Assembly: GCA_030691775.1 (NCBI GenBank)
Contig: JAUYDN010000141.1
Coordinates: 1-34,905 of the forward strand
Length of the DNA stretch: 34,905 nucleotides
Source of the DNA: Dehalococcoidia bacterium
GTDB lineage: Bacteria; Chloroflexota; Dehalococcoidia; Dehalococcoidales; Fen-1064
Direction of reading: 5' to 3'
Shown here: positions 23,699 through 31,325 of the stretch, in pieces
Layout of the letters: the number at the start of each line of letters is the position of its first letter
Position numbering within the stretch: the stretch's first letter is position 1
Translations under genes and position numbers: made by a program
Notes under the pieces: model-generated
Databases searched by the model: none
What the model was told of the DNA's origin: nothing
What the model saw: only the letters and a program-made list of their open reading frames with translations

Positions 23699-24331
23699 CT
23701 AATCCCGGTACAACCCCTTCTCCCTGATATACCACTCCACCTCTTTCGGGACCATTTCCCCGATGGGCAGTCCTTCGCGCACCCGCTCGCGGATATCCGT
23801 GGCGCTGATGTTCACCAGCGGCATTTCAACAATGATGACGCGCTTTAGCAGACCGGGTATTTTTTCTTCGATAGCGGCGAGGTCGGGGAGGGAGGAGCCG
23901 GGGCGGGGCAGTGCCACCAGGCAAGCAAGCTCGATTATCCGCGGTGGGTTTTTCCAGCGCACCAGTTCCGGCAGGTTGTCCCATCCCATGATGAAATAGA
24001 ACTCAGCCCGTCCTCGGTACTCATAGTGGAGTGTTTCCAGCGTATCAACGGTGTAAGAGGGACCCGCCATATCAACTTCGATTGTGGATAGCCGGTAGCA
24101 CGGTTTCCGGGAGATGGCAAGGCGCACCATGGCGATACGGTGCGCGGCGGGTGTTATCGGCTTGGCGGCTTTCATCCATGGCTTACCCGCGGGCACAAAT
24201 ATAACATCGTCAAGCTCGAGCCGGCACCGGGTTTCTTCCGCGATTGCCAGGTGCCCGTTGTGCACCGGGTCGAACGTGCCCCCGAGCACCCCTACCTTTG
24301 TTTTCTCACCATTCCCACTCGGTGTCACCAC
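23699..24331 (-). CDS. nadD: Nicotinate-nucleotide adenylyltransferase
   Basis: Makes deamido-NAD from nicotinate mononucleotide and ATP. 210 aa with the nucleotidyltransferase motif GVLGGTFDPVHNGHLAIAEE, KPWMKAAKPITPAAHR, PSYTVDTLETL, FIMGWDNLPELVRW and the C-terminal ISATDIRERV. The GTG start at 24331 lies 26 bases inside the end of obgE in another frame, so translation is probably coupled. The N-terminus is about ten residues longer than usual; no better in-frame start with a ribosome site exists. Confidence 0.95.
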   Translation of the reverse strand: MVTPSGNGEKTKVGVLGGTFDPVHNGHLAIAEETRCRLELDDVIFVPAGKPWMKAAKPITPAAHRIAMVRLAISRKPCYRLSTIEVDMAGPSYTVDTLETLHYEYRGRAEFYFIMGWDNLPELVRWKNPPRIIELACLVALPRPGSSLPDLAAIEEKIPGLLKRVIIVEMPLVNISATDIRERVREGLPIGEMVPKEVEWYIREKGLYRD

Positions 24332-25559
24332 AGCGTATCTTGTCGCCTCCCTTGATTCCAGCGTTCTTCAACAGCCGCCCGATTCCCTTGCGTATCAGGA
24401 ACCCATGCACCTGCAAGCGGACGGTAGGGTTGGTTATATCTACCCGCGCCACCACCCTTTCGATGTCAAGAGCATAAACTACAAAAACGCTGTCTTCCTT
24501 ACTTACTTCAGCGGCAGGTCGTTTCGGCTGGGGTCTGAAGATTTTCGTTTCTTCATGTTTCTTTACAACCGCGTTCTTTTTCAACAGGTCGTTGATGGTC
24601 CTCACCAGTTCCTTCACGCCTGACCCTGTCAATGCCGATACAAACTGTACCGTAACACCTGCCGCATCGAACTCCTTTTTAAGCTCATTTATTTTCACGT
24701 GTACTTCAGGCAGGTCTATCTTGTTTATAGCGACCAACTGTGGTTTCTTTCCCAGCGATGGGTCGTAAAGAAACAGCTCGTTGTTCACCTTCACCATGTC
24801 TTCCACCGGTGATTGAGAAGCGCCATTGACGAGGTGTACGAAGACCCGCGTCCGGGTGCTGTGGCGGAGAAATTCATGTCCCAGCCCGCGCCCCTGGTGC
24901 GCCCCCTCGAGCAGGCCGGGAATCTCGGCGATTACGAAGGTCTCATCGCCGACTTCCACCACCCCGAGCTCGGGTTCCCTGGTGGTAAACGGATAATCGG
25001 CTATCTTGGGTTTAGCGGCAGATACAGCCGCAAGTAGCGAAGACTTGCCAACATTAGGATAGCCGATAATACCCACATCCGCAATCAACCGCAGTTCCAT
25101 GACCAATGTCTTCTGCTCGCCCTCTTCTCCCGCCTGGGCGAGCCGCGGGGTCTGGTTAGTGGACGTGGCATAGTGCACGTTACCCCAACCGCCTTTACCA
25201 CCCGTGGCAACTGTCACCCGGTCGCCGGGAGCGGTCAGGTCGACGAGATAGACCTGGCCCTCTTCGGTTACATCATAAACGATAGTGCCCAACGGCACTT
25301 TTATATCCAGGTCTGCACCATATTTGCCGAATTTCTTCTGCCTGGCTCCCGCAAGTCCGTCTCCTGCCAGGTACCAGCCTCCCGACCGGAACTCCTTAAA
25401 ACCGGTCACCGCCGGGTCAGCCACCAGAACAACATCTCCACCCTTCCCTCCATCTCCCCCATCCGGTCCGCCGAACGGAACGTACTTTTCCCGCCGGAAA
25501 GTGATGGCGCCATCCCCACCTTTGCCTCCACTAATTTTTATACGGACGATATCGAACAT
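24306..25559 (-). CDS. obgE: GTPase ObgE/CgtA
   Basis: Essential GTPase in 50S assembly and stress response. 417 aa with three domains: glycine-rich Obg fold (SGGKGGDGAITFRREKYVP, GGPDGGDGGKGGDV), G domain with P-loop GYPNVGKSS (166-173), switch YPFTTREPELG, DIPG-equivalent AEIPGLLEGAHQGRGLG and NKID, then a C-terminal OCT domain ending CGDTEWEW. Start ATG has GTGAGG upstream. A promoter with a leader of about 185 bases lies between it and dnaA. The nadD overlap suggests an obgE-nadD operon. Confidence 0.97.
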   Translation of the reverse strand: MFDIVRIKISGGKGGDGAITFRREKYVPFGGPDGGDGGKGGDVVLVADPAVTGFKEFRSGGWYLAGDGLAGARQKKFGKYGADLDIKVPLGTIVYDVTEEGQVYLVDLTAPGDRVTVATGGKGGWGNVHYATSTNQTPRLAQAGEEGEQKTLVMELRLIADVGIIGYPNVGKSSLLAAVSAAKPKIADYPFTTREPELGVVEVGDETFVIAEIPGLLEGAHQGRGLGHEFLRHSTRTRVFVHLVNGASQSPVEDMVKVNNELFLYDPSLGKKPQLVAINKIDLPEVHVKINELKKEFDAAGVTVQFVSALTGSGVKELVRTINDLLKKNAVVKKHEETKIFRPQPKRPAAEVSKEDSVFVVYALDIERVVARVDITNPTVRLQVHGFLIRKGIGRLLKNAGIKGGDKIRCGDTEWEW

Positions 25560-25914
25560 CTATTGCCTCACAATTTTCAATGCTTCCCGGATGTTCTCGG
25601 CTATCATCCGGTGCTTGCTCTTTTCAATAAAGAAATTCACAGCTTACTATCCTGTCAACTCTCAGCAAGTACCCCCCCCCTCTTTTTAAAGGTTAAATAA
25701 CTAGCTAACTCCTCTTGTTACTTCTTTTATTCTAAAGGATATGAGATATTATTTATACTAATGTCAGCGCACGCTCGTCAAACGTTGAACCTGGCTTGAA
25801 GATTTTGCCGCGGTGGGGTCGATGATTCTGCGGTCAGCGGGGGTTATCGAAAAGTGCCGTGGGTTATAAAAAAAAACGGGGTGGCGTTGAAAACGGACGG
25901 TGGGGATATAATCG
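25560..25914 (-). other. Long obgE leader and dnaA-obgE spacer
   Basis: 355 bases. It contains the obgE promoter, a run of nine G on the minus strand (25672-25680) in the obgE leader, and a T9 tract (25868-25876 region) downstream of dnaA without a convincing stem. AT-rich at 25685-25760. No ORF worth keeping. Confidence 0.5.
25752..25781 (-). promoter_or_regulatory. obgE promoter
   Basis: On the minus strand TTGACG, 18 bases, TATAAA. A perfect TTGACA also occurs nearer to obgE (about 25655) but lacks a good -10. Confidence 0.5.
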
Positions 25915-27231
25915 TTAAATGTTTCGTTGAGCGTGTAGTTTCTGCTGGATGTTGAACAGCTGTCGCCGCAGGTGCGGGTCGTTGTTGAGAGACTCGGTTA
26001 TTTTTCCACAGGCGTAGCTGATGGTTGCGGGACTGCGCCCGCCCAGTTGTCTGCCGATGTCTGCCAGTGAACACTCTGTCTCCTCGCGCATAAGGTACAT
26101 TGCCGCCTGGCGGGCGGTTGCGGTGGTGTCATCCCGGCGTCTGCCCCTGAGGTCGGAAAGGGAGACCTGGAATGCTCCAGCGACCATCTCCACGATAAGC
26201 TCTAGGGTAACCGGCGGCAACCGTGGTTGTTTGCTGGCGATATCATCGATGGCGCGTGCCGCCATGTCCGGGGTAATGGCGGTACGGAGGAGTTTAGCAT
26301 ATGCAATAACACGGTTCAAGGCACCTTCCAGCGCCCGTATGTTCTCTTTTATCTGCAGAGCGATGAATTCCAGCACTTCCGCAGTAACGTCAACGCGTTC
26401 TCGTTCTGCCTTTGCCTTGAGTACGTTGAGTCGTGTTTCAAAATCGGGTGGCTGGAGGTCGGCTACCAGCCCCCACTCCAGGCGGCTACGTAAGCGTTCC
26501 TTGAGGGCTGGTAAAGCTTGCGGTACGCGGTCACTGGTGACGACAATCTGGTGGTTAGCGGCGTGGAGTTCGTTGAAGGTGTGGAAGAAATTCTCTTCGG
26601 TCTGTTCCTTGCCCCCGAAAAACTGGACGTCATCCAGCAGGAGGATATCGACCGTGCGGAACTTGCGGCGGAAATCGTCCGTGGTCTTTTCGCGGATGGA
26701 GGTGACCAGCTCGTTGGTGTACTGTTCCGCGCTGACGCAAAGCACGTGAAAGTTTCTTGTAATCGCATAGTTGCCAATGGCGTGGAGCAGGTGGGTCTTG
26801 CCGAGACCGGAGCCGCCGTGGAGATAGAGCGGGTTGAAGTTCTGCCCCGGATTTTCCGCAACTTTAGTTGCGGCGGCAAAGGCGAGGTTGTTGGAATTTC
26901 CCACGATGAAAGAATCGAATGTATATCGGGGGTTGAAGAGGGGTAAAGGCGTTCGGTCGCTAATGATTCTGGCGCCGGCATCGGCGACACGGAATTCCAA
27001 CCGGACATTATCGCGGAGGATACCGGTTAATACTCTCTCAATCAGACTGCGCTGGTTTTTTTCCAGGTATTCGGCGATAAAGGTGTTGGGCACGCCGATT
27101 TCGAATCGCCCGTCCCGGAAGTCGATACCGGTAGTCTTTTTAAACCAGGTAGCGAAATTCGCTTTATTTACTTCAACCTGAAGCTGGCCCAGAGCGGTTT
27201 CCCAGATTTCCTGGGCAGACCGTAGTTTCAT
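25915..27231 (-). CDS. dnaA: Chromosomal replication initiator DnaA
   Basis: 438 aa. Domain I is IWETALGQLQVEVNKANFATWFKKT; domain II is very short; domain III (AAA+) starts at NPRYTFDSFIVGNSNNLAFAAA, with Walker A GGSGLGKTHLL, Walker B ILLLDDVQFF, sensor I IVVTSDRVPQ and the arginine-finger region LRSRLEWGL. Domain IV has the helix-turn-helix with SLADIGRQLGGRSPATISYAC. In most bacteria this signature reads GGRDHTTVLHAC; here the DHT trio that reads the DnaA box is S400-P401-A402. The ATPase is intact, so it should be an initiator, but with different DNA reading. The ribosome site before ATG 27231 is weak (AGGATT). The genes that follow on this strand are obgE and nadD; dnaN is absent. Confidence 0.97.
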   Translation of the reverse strand: MKLRSAQEIWETALGQLQVEVNKANFATWFKKTTGIDFRDGRFEIGVPNTFIAEYLEKNQRSLIERVLTGILRDNVRLEFRVADAGARIISDRTPLPLFNPRYTFDSFIVGNSNNLAFAAATKVAENPGQNFNPLYLHGGSGLGKTHLLHAIGNYAITRNFHVLCVSAEQYTNELVTSIREKTTDDFRRKFRTVDILLLDDVQFFGGKEQTEENFFHTFNELHAANHQIVVTSDRVPQALPALKERLRSRLEWGLVADLQPPDFETRLNVLKAKAERERVDVTAEVLEFIALQIKENIRALEGALNRVIAYAKLLRTAITPDMAARAIDDIASKQPRLPPVTLELIVEMVAGAFQVSLSDLRGRRRDDTTATARQAAMYLMREETECSLADIGRQLGGRSPATISYACGKITESLNNDPHLRRQLFNIQQKLHAQRNI

Positions 27232-27696
27232 GTGTTAGAATCCTAAATCCAAGCCATAAACCCCCACAGACACAAAAATACCTACCCCACAGCTTTACGG
27301 CCTGGTGAAAATTACTTGCGGTTCTGGTGAGAACAAGCAACGATATTAAGGATAATCCCCTTTGCTACAGGAAAGCAAAGGCTCTGGCAATTACTTCTGG
27401 TAGTTTTTGACGTTAAAAAACTCGTTCGTTCTTAAGCGAACGCTCTGTCAGACTTCACCTTTTACCACTTCTCTCCTTGCCAGATTGAGTATGCCAGACG
27501 GCTTTGAAAAGTCAATTGCGAGCCTTTCTGTCACGGTTTTATGTGGTACTTACAGTACCAGACCGATACTATCTACTGTAGTGTCTCCGAAATAACCTGA
27601 CAATTACACATGGAGTGTGGTGCCACGGACGAAATATGAAAATGATGGTTGCAAAGGGTGGGAAAGCAAGATGACTGCCAGCTTGCACAAGGGAGT

Positions 27697-27755
27697 TGAG
27701 AGGGGCTGACGCCCCTCTCAAAATAGTTCTTCCCCTTCTCCGCAGAGAAGGGGCA
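27697..27755. repeat. Two adjacent strong hairpins
   Basis: TTGAGAGGGGC-TGAC-GCCCCTCTCAA (11-bp perfect stem) followed shortly by CCCCTTCTC-CGCA-GAGAAGGGG (9-bp perfect stem). Neither has a T-run. The second resembles intergenic repeats of the CCCCTTCTC type. Confidence 0.75.
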
Positions 27756-27881
27756 AGGGGATGAGGCGCTGTGTAAGAACGGGCATCTTTTATTCAGAAT
27801 TGTAAAGCTGTTATTGAGACACTCCACTACTTTAACTCCAAAGTCATGCAGTACAATTTTGTTTATCATCAGGAAAGAATA

Positions 27882-27910
27882 TTGTTAGGTTACCCTCCAG
27901 ATGATAAAAT
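27882..27910 (+). promoter_or_regulatory. fmt promoter
   Basis: TTGTTA, 17 bases, TAAAAT; the predicted start is about 15 bases before the ATG and the leader contains GGAGG. Confidence 0.5.
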
Positions 27911-27931
27911 GCGGTTAGCTGGAGGCAGTTA

Positions 27932-28867
27932 ATGCGCATCGTCTTTATGGGCACGCCGGAGTTTGCCGTTGCACCGCTCGAATACCTTGTTCTGAACGGT
28001 TTAGAAGTAGTGGCGGTCTATACCCAGCCGGACCGGGAGGCGGGGCGGGGTCGGGCGACAGCGCCGCCTCCGGTGAAAATCACCGCTCTAAAATTAGGAC
28101 TACCGGTCCGCCAGCCCGCGAACTTGAAACCACCGGAAGAAAGGGCAAAACTGGCGGAGTTGAAGCCGGATGTTATCGTTGTGGCCGCCTTCGGGCAGAT
28201 TTTATCCCGCACAGTGCTGGAACTGCCCCCTCACGGCTGTCTCAATATCCACCCTTCCCTGCTCCCGAAGCACCGGGGTGTAGCGCCGGTGCCGGCCGCG
28301 ATTCTTAACGGGGATGTTTTCACGGGAGTAAGCATCATGAAGCTGGACACGGGCGTGGATACGGGTCCTATCCTTGCCCGGGCGCAAACGCCGGTAAGCG
28401 ATTGGGACACAGCCGGCACGCTCACTGAAAAACTGTCCCGCATAGGGGCGCACTTGCTCGTGGAGATTCTACCCCGCTGGATACAGGGGCAGGTTATCCC
28501 CCGGCAACAGGACGGAGCTGAGGCAAGCTATACAAATATGATTAAAAAAGAAGACGGAGAAATCGACTGGACAAAGCCTGCGCTTGAAATCTGGCGCCGG
28601 GTGCGTGCCTACCAGCCCTGGCCCGGAAGCTACACCAGCTGGCAGGGCAAACAGCTAAAAATTATCGAGGCGGCGGTCTTGCCGGATGGCGCTGGGAACC
28701 CCGGTCAGATAGTGCCGCTGACAGGTGAGATTGCTTTCGGGGTGGCAACGGGGCGGGGCATACTGGGTATTATGCGGGTGCAAATGGAAGGGAAACGTGT
28801 CATGAGCTCCGGAGAATTCCTGCGGGGTCAACGCCAGCTATTGGGAGCGAGCCTGCCCGGAGAGTAG
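27932..28867 (+). CDS. fmt: Methionyl-tRNA formyltransferase
   Basis: Formylates initiator Met-tRNA with 10-formyl-tetrahydrofolate. 311 aa: MRIVFMGTPEFAV at the N-terminus, the catalytic and folate loop LNIHPSLLPKHRGVAPVPAAIL, SIMKLDTGVDTGPIL with the catalytic Asp, and YTNMIKKEDGEIDW leading to the C-terminal tRNA-binding domain. Length is normal. GGAGG lies six bases before the ATG. No def gene is next to it, unlike in many bacteria. mazG follows ten bases later, probably cotranscribed. Confidence 0.97.
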   Translation: MRIVFMGTPEFAVAPLEYLVLNGLEVVAVYTQPDREAGRGRATAPPPVKITALKLGLPVRQPANLKPPEERAKLAELKPDVIVVAAFGQILSRTVLELPPHGCLNIHPSLLPKHRGVAPVPAAILNGDVFTGVSIMKLDTGVDTGPILARAQTPVSDWDTAGTLTEKLSRIGAHLLVEILPRWIQGQVIPRQQDGAEASYTNMIKKEDGEIDWTKPALEIWRRVRAYQPWPGSYTSWQGKQLKIIEAAVLPDGAGNPGQIVPLTGEIAFGVATGRGILGIMRVQMEGKRVMSSGEFLRGQRQLLGASLPGE

Positions 28868-28877
28868 AGGAGATGAG

Positions 28878-29672
28878 TTGGAACTACCAAAAGACCTGAG
28901 CCGCTTTACGGCACTGGAGAAGGTTATCGCCCGCCTGCGCGGACCCGAAGGCTGTCCCTGGGATAAAGCGCAAACGCATCAATCGCTCCGTGAAACGTTT
29001 TTACAGGAATGCTATGAGGTGCTGGAAGCCCTCGATGAAGCCGATGTAAACAAACTGCGCGAGGAGCTCGGCGACCTTTTGCTTCATATCGTCCTGCAAG
29101 CGCGTATCGCCGAGGAGGCGGGTGAATTCAAGCTGGGCAACGTCATCGCGGCAATCAATAAAAAGCTTATTCACCGGCACCCGCACGTTTTCGGCCAGCG
29201 GAAGGTCGCCGACGTGTCTGAAATCGTCCATAACTGGGAGGTATTAAAACAGGAAGAGAAAGGCACGGAGAAATCGGTCATTACCGGCGTGCCGAAAGAC
29301 CTGCCCGCTCTCAGCCACAGCCAGGAAATCCAGCACCGGGTGGCGCAGGTCGGCTTCGACTGGGAAGATGACCGGGGTGTCATCGAAAAACTGGCGGAGG
29401 AGGTCGGGGAGTTGACAGGGGCAGAGACGGCGGAAAAGAAAAAAGAGGAGTTCGGCGACCTGCTTTTTACCCTGGCGAACATTGCCCGCCGCCAGGAAAT
29501 CGACCTCGAAGTTGCGTTGAGAGAAGCCAACCGTAAATTTGCGCGCCGGTTCCAGTATATGGAAGAGCTCTGCCGCCAGCGGGACCTGGATTTCAAAAAG
29601 CTATCATTCGACGAGCAAAACCAGCTCTGGGAAGAAGCAAAGCGTGGCACGAAAAACCGGAAGAAACGGTAA
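28878..29672 (+). CDS. mazG: Nucleoside triphosphate pyrophosphohydrolase MazG
   Basis: 264 aa with two MazG repeats. The first has GPEGCPWDKAQTHQSLRE, the metal motif FLQECYEVLEAL and REELGDLLLHIVLQA; the second has KLAEEVGELTGAE and KEEFGDLLFTLANIARR. This all-alpha enzyme hydrolyses NTPs and aberrant dNTPs to monophosphates. Start is TTG with GAGGAG upstream, ten bases after fmt. Both repeats retain their Glu/Asp residues. The tail is basic (KRGTKNRKKR). Confidence 0.95.
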   Translation: MELPKDLSRFTALEKVIARLRGPEGCPWDKAQTHQSLRETFLQECYEVLEALDEADVNKLREELGDLLLHIVLQARIAEEAGEFKLGNVIAAINKKLIHRHPHVFGQRKVADVSEIVHNWEVLKQEEKGTEKSVITGVPKDLPALSHSQEIQHRVAQVGFDWEDDRGVIEKLAEEVGELTGAETAEKKKEEFGDLLFTLANIARRQEIDLEVALREANRKFARRFQYMEELCRQRDLDFKKLSFDEQNQLWEEAKRGTKNRKKR

Positions 29673-29818
29673 CCGGAAATACGTTATTCTGATAGTACTG
29701 GCAGCACACAAGGCAGCTCGTTTTCTGTAAGTTGGCGGTCAATTTCCCCACGGGACTATTTTGTGGCGACGCTATTGCTAAAAAAGTCAATCCCCGTTAA
29801 AATAACGTAGATAAGAGA

Positions 29819-29856
29819 CGACCGACTGTCAGCGTTGACGTCGGTTGTATTATTAT
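29819..29856 (+). terminator. Possible terminator after mazG
   Basis: ACCGAC-T-GTCA-GCGT-TGAC-GTCGGT makes a ten-pair stem with one bulged T, followed by TGTATTATTATG. The U-tract is imperfect. It lies between mazG and the next promoter. Confidence 0.4.
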
Positions 29857-29863
29857 GCAGTTG

Positions 29864-29892
29864 TTGCTATGCTAAAAGGGCTTGAGTATAAT
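29864..29892 (+). promoter_or_regulatory. Promoter of the DksA/TraR-like gene
   Basis: TTGCTA, exactly 17 bases, TATAAT, about 45 bases before the GTG start. Confidence 0.65.
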
Positions 29893-29938
29893 AGCTTAAC
29901 CACAGGAATTTCAGGTCAGGTAAAAGGGGCAGGGTAAC

Positions 29939-30307
29939 GTGCCGGTTGATATCGCGAAAGTGCGCGTCAGGTTAGAGGGTGATAAAAAGAAGTTGCTCGC
30001 TGAGCTCGACCAACTTATGGTGCTCGGGCGGCCTTCAGGGGAGCGGCGCGAGGGTAGTCCTTTTGGCAAGCGAGAAGAAGAAGCCACTGAAAGTCTGGAG
30101 CTGGAACGCCGTCTGGCTCTTGAGCAAGGAATTAAAGTCCAGCTGGTTGACGTCGAGGTTGCACTCGGCAAAATCGCGGCAGGAACTTACGGTAAGTGTG
30201 AAACGTGCGGTAAACCAATCGAGCCGGCGCGCCTGGACGCCCTACCCCAGGCAAAGCGATGCATGAGCTGTAAAATACTCCAGGCAAAGAATGCAAAAAC
30301 CAGGTAA
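29939..30307 (+). CDS. DksA/TraR-type C4 zinc-finger protein
   Basis: 122 aa. The N-terminal two thirds is charged and coiled-coil-like (LEGDKKKLLAELDQLM, EATESLELERRLALEQGI). The C-terminal zinc finger has C87/C90 and C108/C111 with the family phrase GTYGKCETCGKPIEPARLDALP. Such proteins bind the RNA polymerase secondary channel; full DksA works with ppGpp. The acidic tip residues of E. coli DksA are not obvious, so its effect on transcription is open. Start is GTG with an AGGGG-rich leader. It overlaps lspA by 17 bases, a pairing I recall seeing in other bacteria. Confidence 0.88.
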   Translation: MPVDIAKVRVRLEGDKKKLLAELDQLMVLGRPSGERREGSPFGKREEEATESLELERRLALEQGIKVQLVDVEVALGKIAAGTYGKCETCGKPIEPARLDALPQAKRCMSCKILQAKNAKTR

Positions 30308-30788
30308 CCTGTTTACCGATACCCGCAGTCTTGTCATTGTTTTCACGGTTCTTGCCCACCTGACTATCGACCAGCTTACCAAAGCCTGGATAAATAACTA
30401 TCCGCCGGGGCAGGAAATCACCCGGTTTGGTTTTATACGTATTGTTCATATCAACAATACCGGTGCCGCCTTCGGGTTATTTCAGGGGCAAAATACAGTT
30501 CTGGCTATCCTCGCAGGCACCGGGCTGGTAGTCTTTCTGTGCCTGGGATTTATTATTTACCGCCGGCTCCCTTACCTGGTCACGAAGTGGAACCAGATTG
30601 CTTACAGCTTGATTATCGGCGGCACGACCGGCAACCTTATCGATAGACTTCGCTTCGGGATGGTGACGGATTTCATCGACCCCGGATTCTGGCCCGCGTT
30701 CAACGCGGCCGATGCCGGTATCTCAATCGGCGCGGTCATGCTTGCCATCTCCATCCTCCGTTTGGCGCTCAAGGAAAAGAGCCAGTAA
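30291..30788 (+). CDS. lspA: Lipoprotein signal peptidase
   Basis: 165-aa inner-membrane aspartic protease that removes signal peptides from prolipoproteins. Four hydrophobic spans; conserved DQLTKAWI, INNTGAAFGLF, GNLIDRL with catalytic D118, and FNAADAGISIG with catalytic D141. ATG at 30291 lies inside the end of the preceding gene. A likely substrate in this window is the esterase with the TGGC lipobox. Confidence 0.96.
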   Translation: MQKPGNLFTDTRSLVIVFTVLAHLTIDQLTKAWINNYPPGQEITRFGFIRIVHINNTGAAFGLFQGQNTVLAILAGTGLVVFLCLGFIIYRRLPYLVTKWNQIAYSLIIGGTTGNLIDRLRFGMVTDFIDPGFWPAFNAADAGISIGAVMLAISILRLALKEKSQ

Positions 30789-30827
30789 ATCGTAATAAAA
30801 TTCTTGGCGTACCCTCTAAAGCGTTAC

Positions 30828-30856
30828 TTGTCCAGCGTTCCTCCTCAATGTATAAT
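30828..30856 (+). promoter_or_regulatory. Promoter of the hicB-like/rluD/gltX cluster
   Basis: TTGTCC, exactly 17 bases, TATAAT, about 26 bases before the ATG at 30883. Confidence 0.6.
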
Positions 30857-30882
30857 GGCAATCAAACGACGAAGGTTGAACA

Positions 30883-31086
30883 ATGATTACGGAGTATATA
30901 AATGAGGCTTTGCGCAGAGCCAGATTCGAGATAATCAAGAATGGCGAACCTTACTATAGCGAGGTACCTGGACTCGAAGGCGTGTGGGCGACAGATGAGA
31001 CACCGGAGGATTGCCGACGCAATCTCGCCGAGGTAATTGACGGGTGGCTTATCGTCCGGCTGAAAAAAGGACTATCCGTACCGTAG
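30883..31086 (+). CDS. HicB-like protein 1 (antitoxin family)
   Basis: 67 aa. The pattern is that of the degraded RNase-H-like HicB/UPF0150 fold: a long first strand region [26 protein letters not shown], then the helix [20 protein letters not shown]. HicB normally neutralises the mRNA-cleaving HicA toxin. It has a GAAGG ribosome site and its own promoter. The partner HicA is missing; the next gene encodes another HicB-like protein. It lacks the C-terminal DNA-binding domain of full HicB. Confidence 0.8.
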   Translation: MITEYINEALRRARFEIIKNGEPYYSEVPGLEGVWATDETPEDCRRNLAEVIDGWLIVRLKKGLSVP

Positions 31087-31109
31087 AAGCAGGGAGGAGG
31101 TTATGGAAA

Positions 31110-31325
31110 GTGAAAACCTTTACTGCATATGTCGAATATGACGCGGAGACAAAGTTGTATGTGGGAATTGTACCCGGGCTCCCGGGCGCTCATACCCAGG
31201 GGGTAACTCTCGGCGAACTTGGCGAGAACCTTCGGGAAGTTTTAGAGTTATGCCTTGAAGAGACCGGTAAACCAGTTACTGAACTATGGAACTTGTCTTT
31301 GTCGCGTCATGTTAGAAACAGCTAA
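31110..31325 (+). CDS. HicB-like protein 2 (antitoxin family)
   Basis: 71 aa from the GTG at 31110, nine bases after AGGAGG; the track's longer start at 31044 would overlap gene 1 and add an unrelated basic head. Sequence [48 protein letters not shown] is a textbook HicB-like core (strand, strand, PGLPG turn, helix). There is no HicA gene next to it. Its end overlaps rluD by 17 bases, so it is part of the same transcript. A regulatory or RNA-binding role without toxin is possible. Confidence 0.8.
   Translation: MKTFTAYVEYDAETKLYVGIVPGLPGAHTQGVTLGELGENLREVLELCLEETGKPVTELWNLSLSRHVRNS

Larger units (their letters stand above)
27232..27931. other. Non-coding region upstream of dnaA, candidate oriC
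   Basis: 700 bases between divergent dnaA and fmt with no gene. I find no TTATCCACA consensus box. Near dnaA there are two TGTGGGG repeats on the minus strand (TGTGGGGGT at 27260-27268, TGTGGGGTA at 27283-27291), and two TGTGGT on the plus strand (about 27542 and 27613). Other structure: CCTTTGC/GCAAAGG (near 27370), CGTTCG/CGAACG (near 27425), and two strong hairpins at 27697-27755. Position and content fit an origin, but no decisive sign is seen. Confidence 0.3.

Noticed and set aside
27573-27869. 98-aa minus-strand ORF between dnaA and fmt
   Set aside because: It reads through the two strong hairpins (repeat-like), is rich in Cys/Ser/Pro/His, and has no ribosome site.
27232-27931. Consensus DnaA boxes
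   Set aside because: No TTATCCACA or one-mismatch version was seen by eye in the gap; only TGTGG half matches occur.
30883-31325. Complete HicAB toxin-antitoxin module
   Set aside because: Both small genes are HicB-like; no HicA double-stranded RNA-binding-type toxin ORF is next to them.
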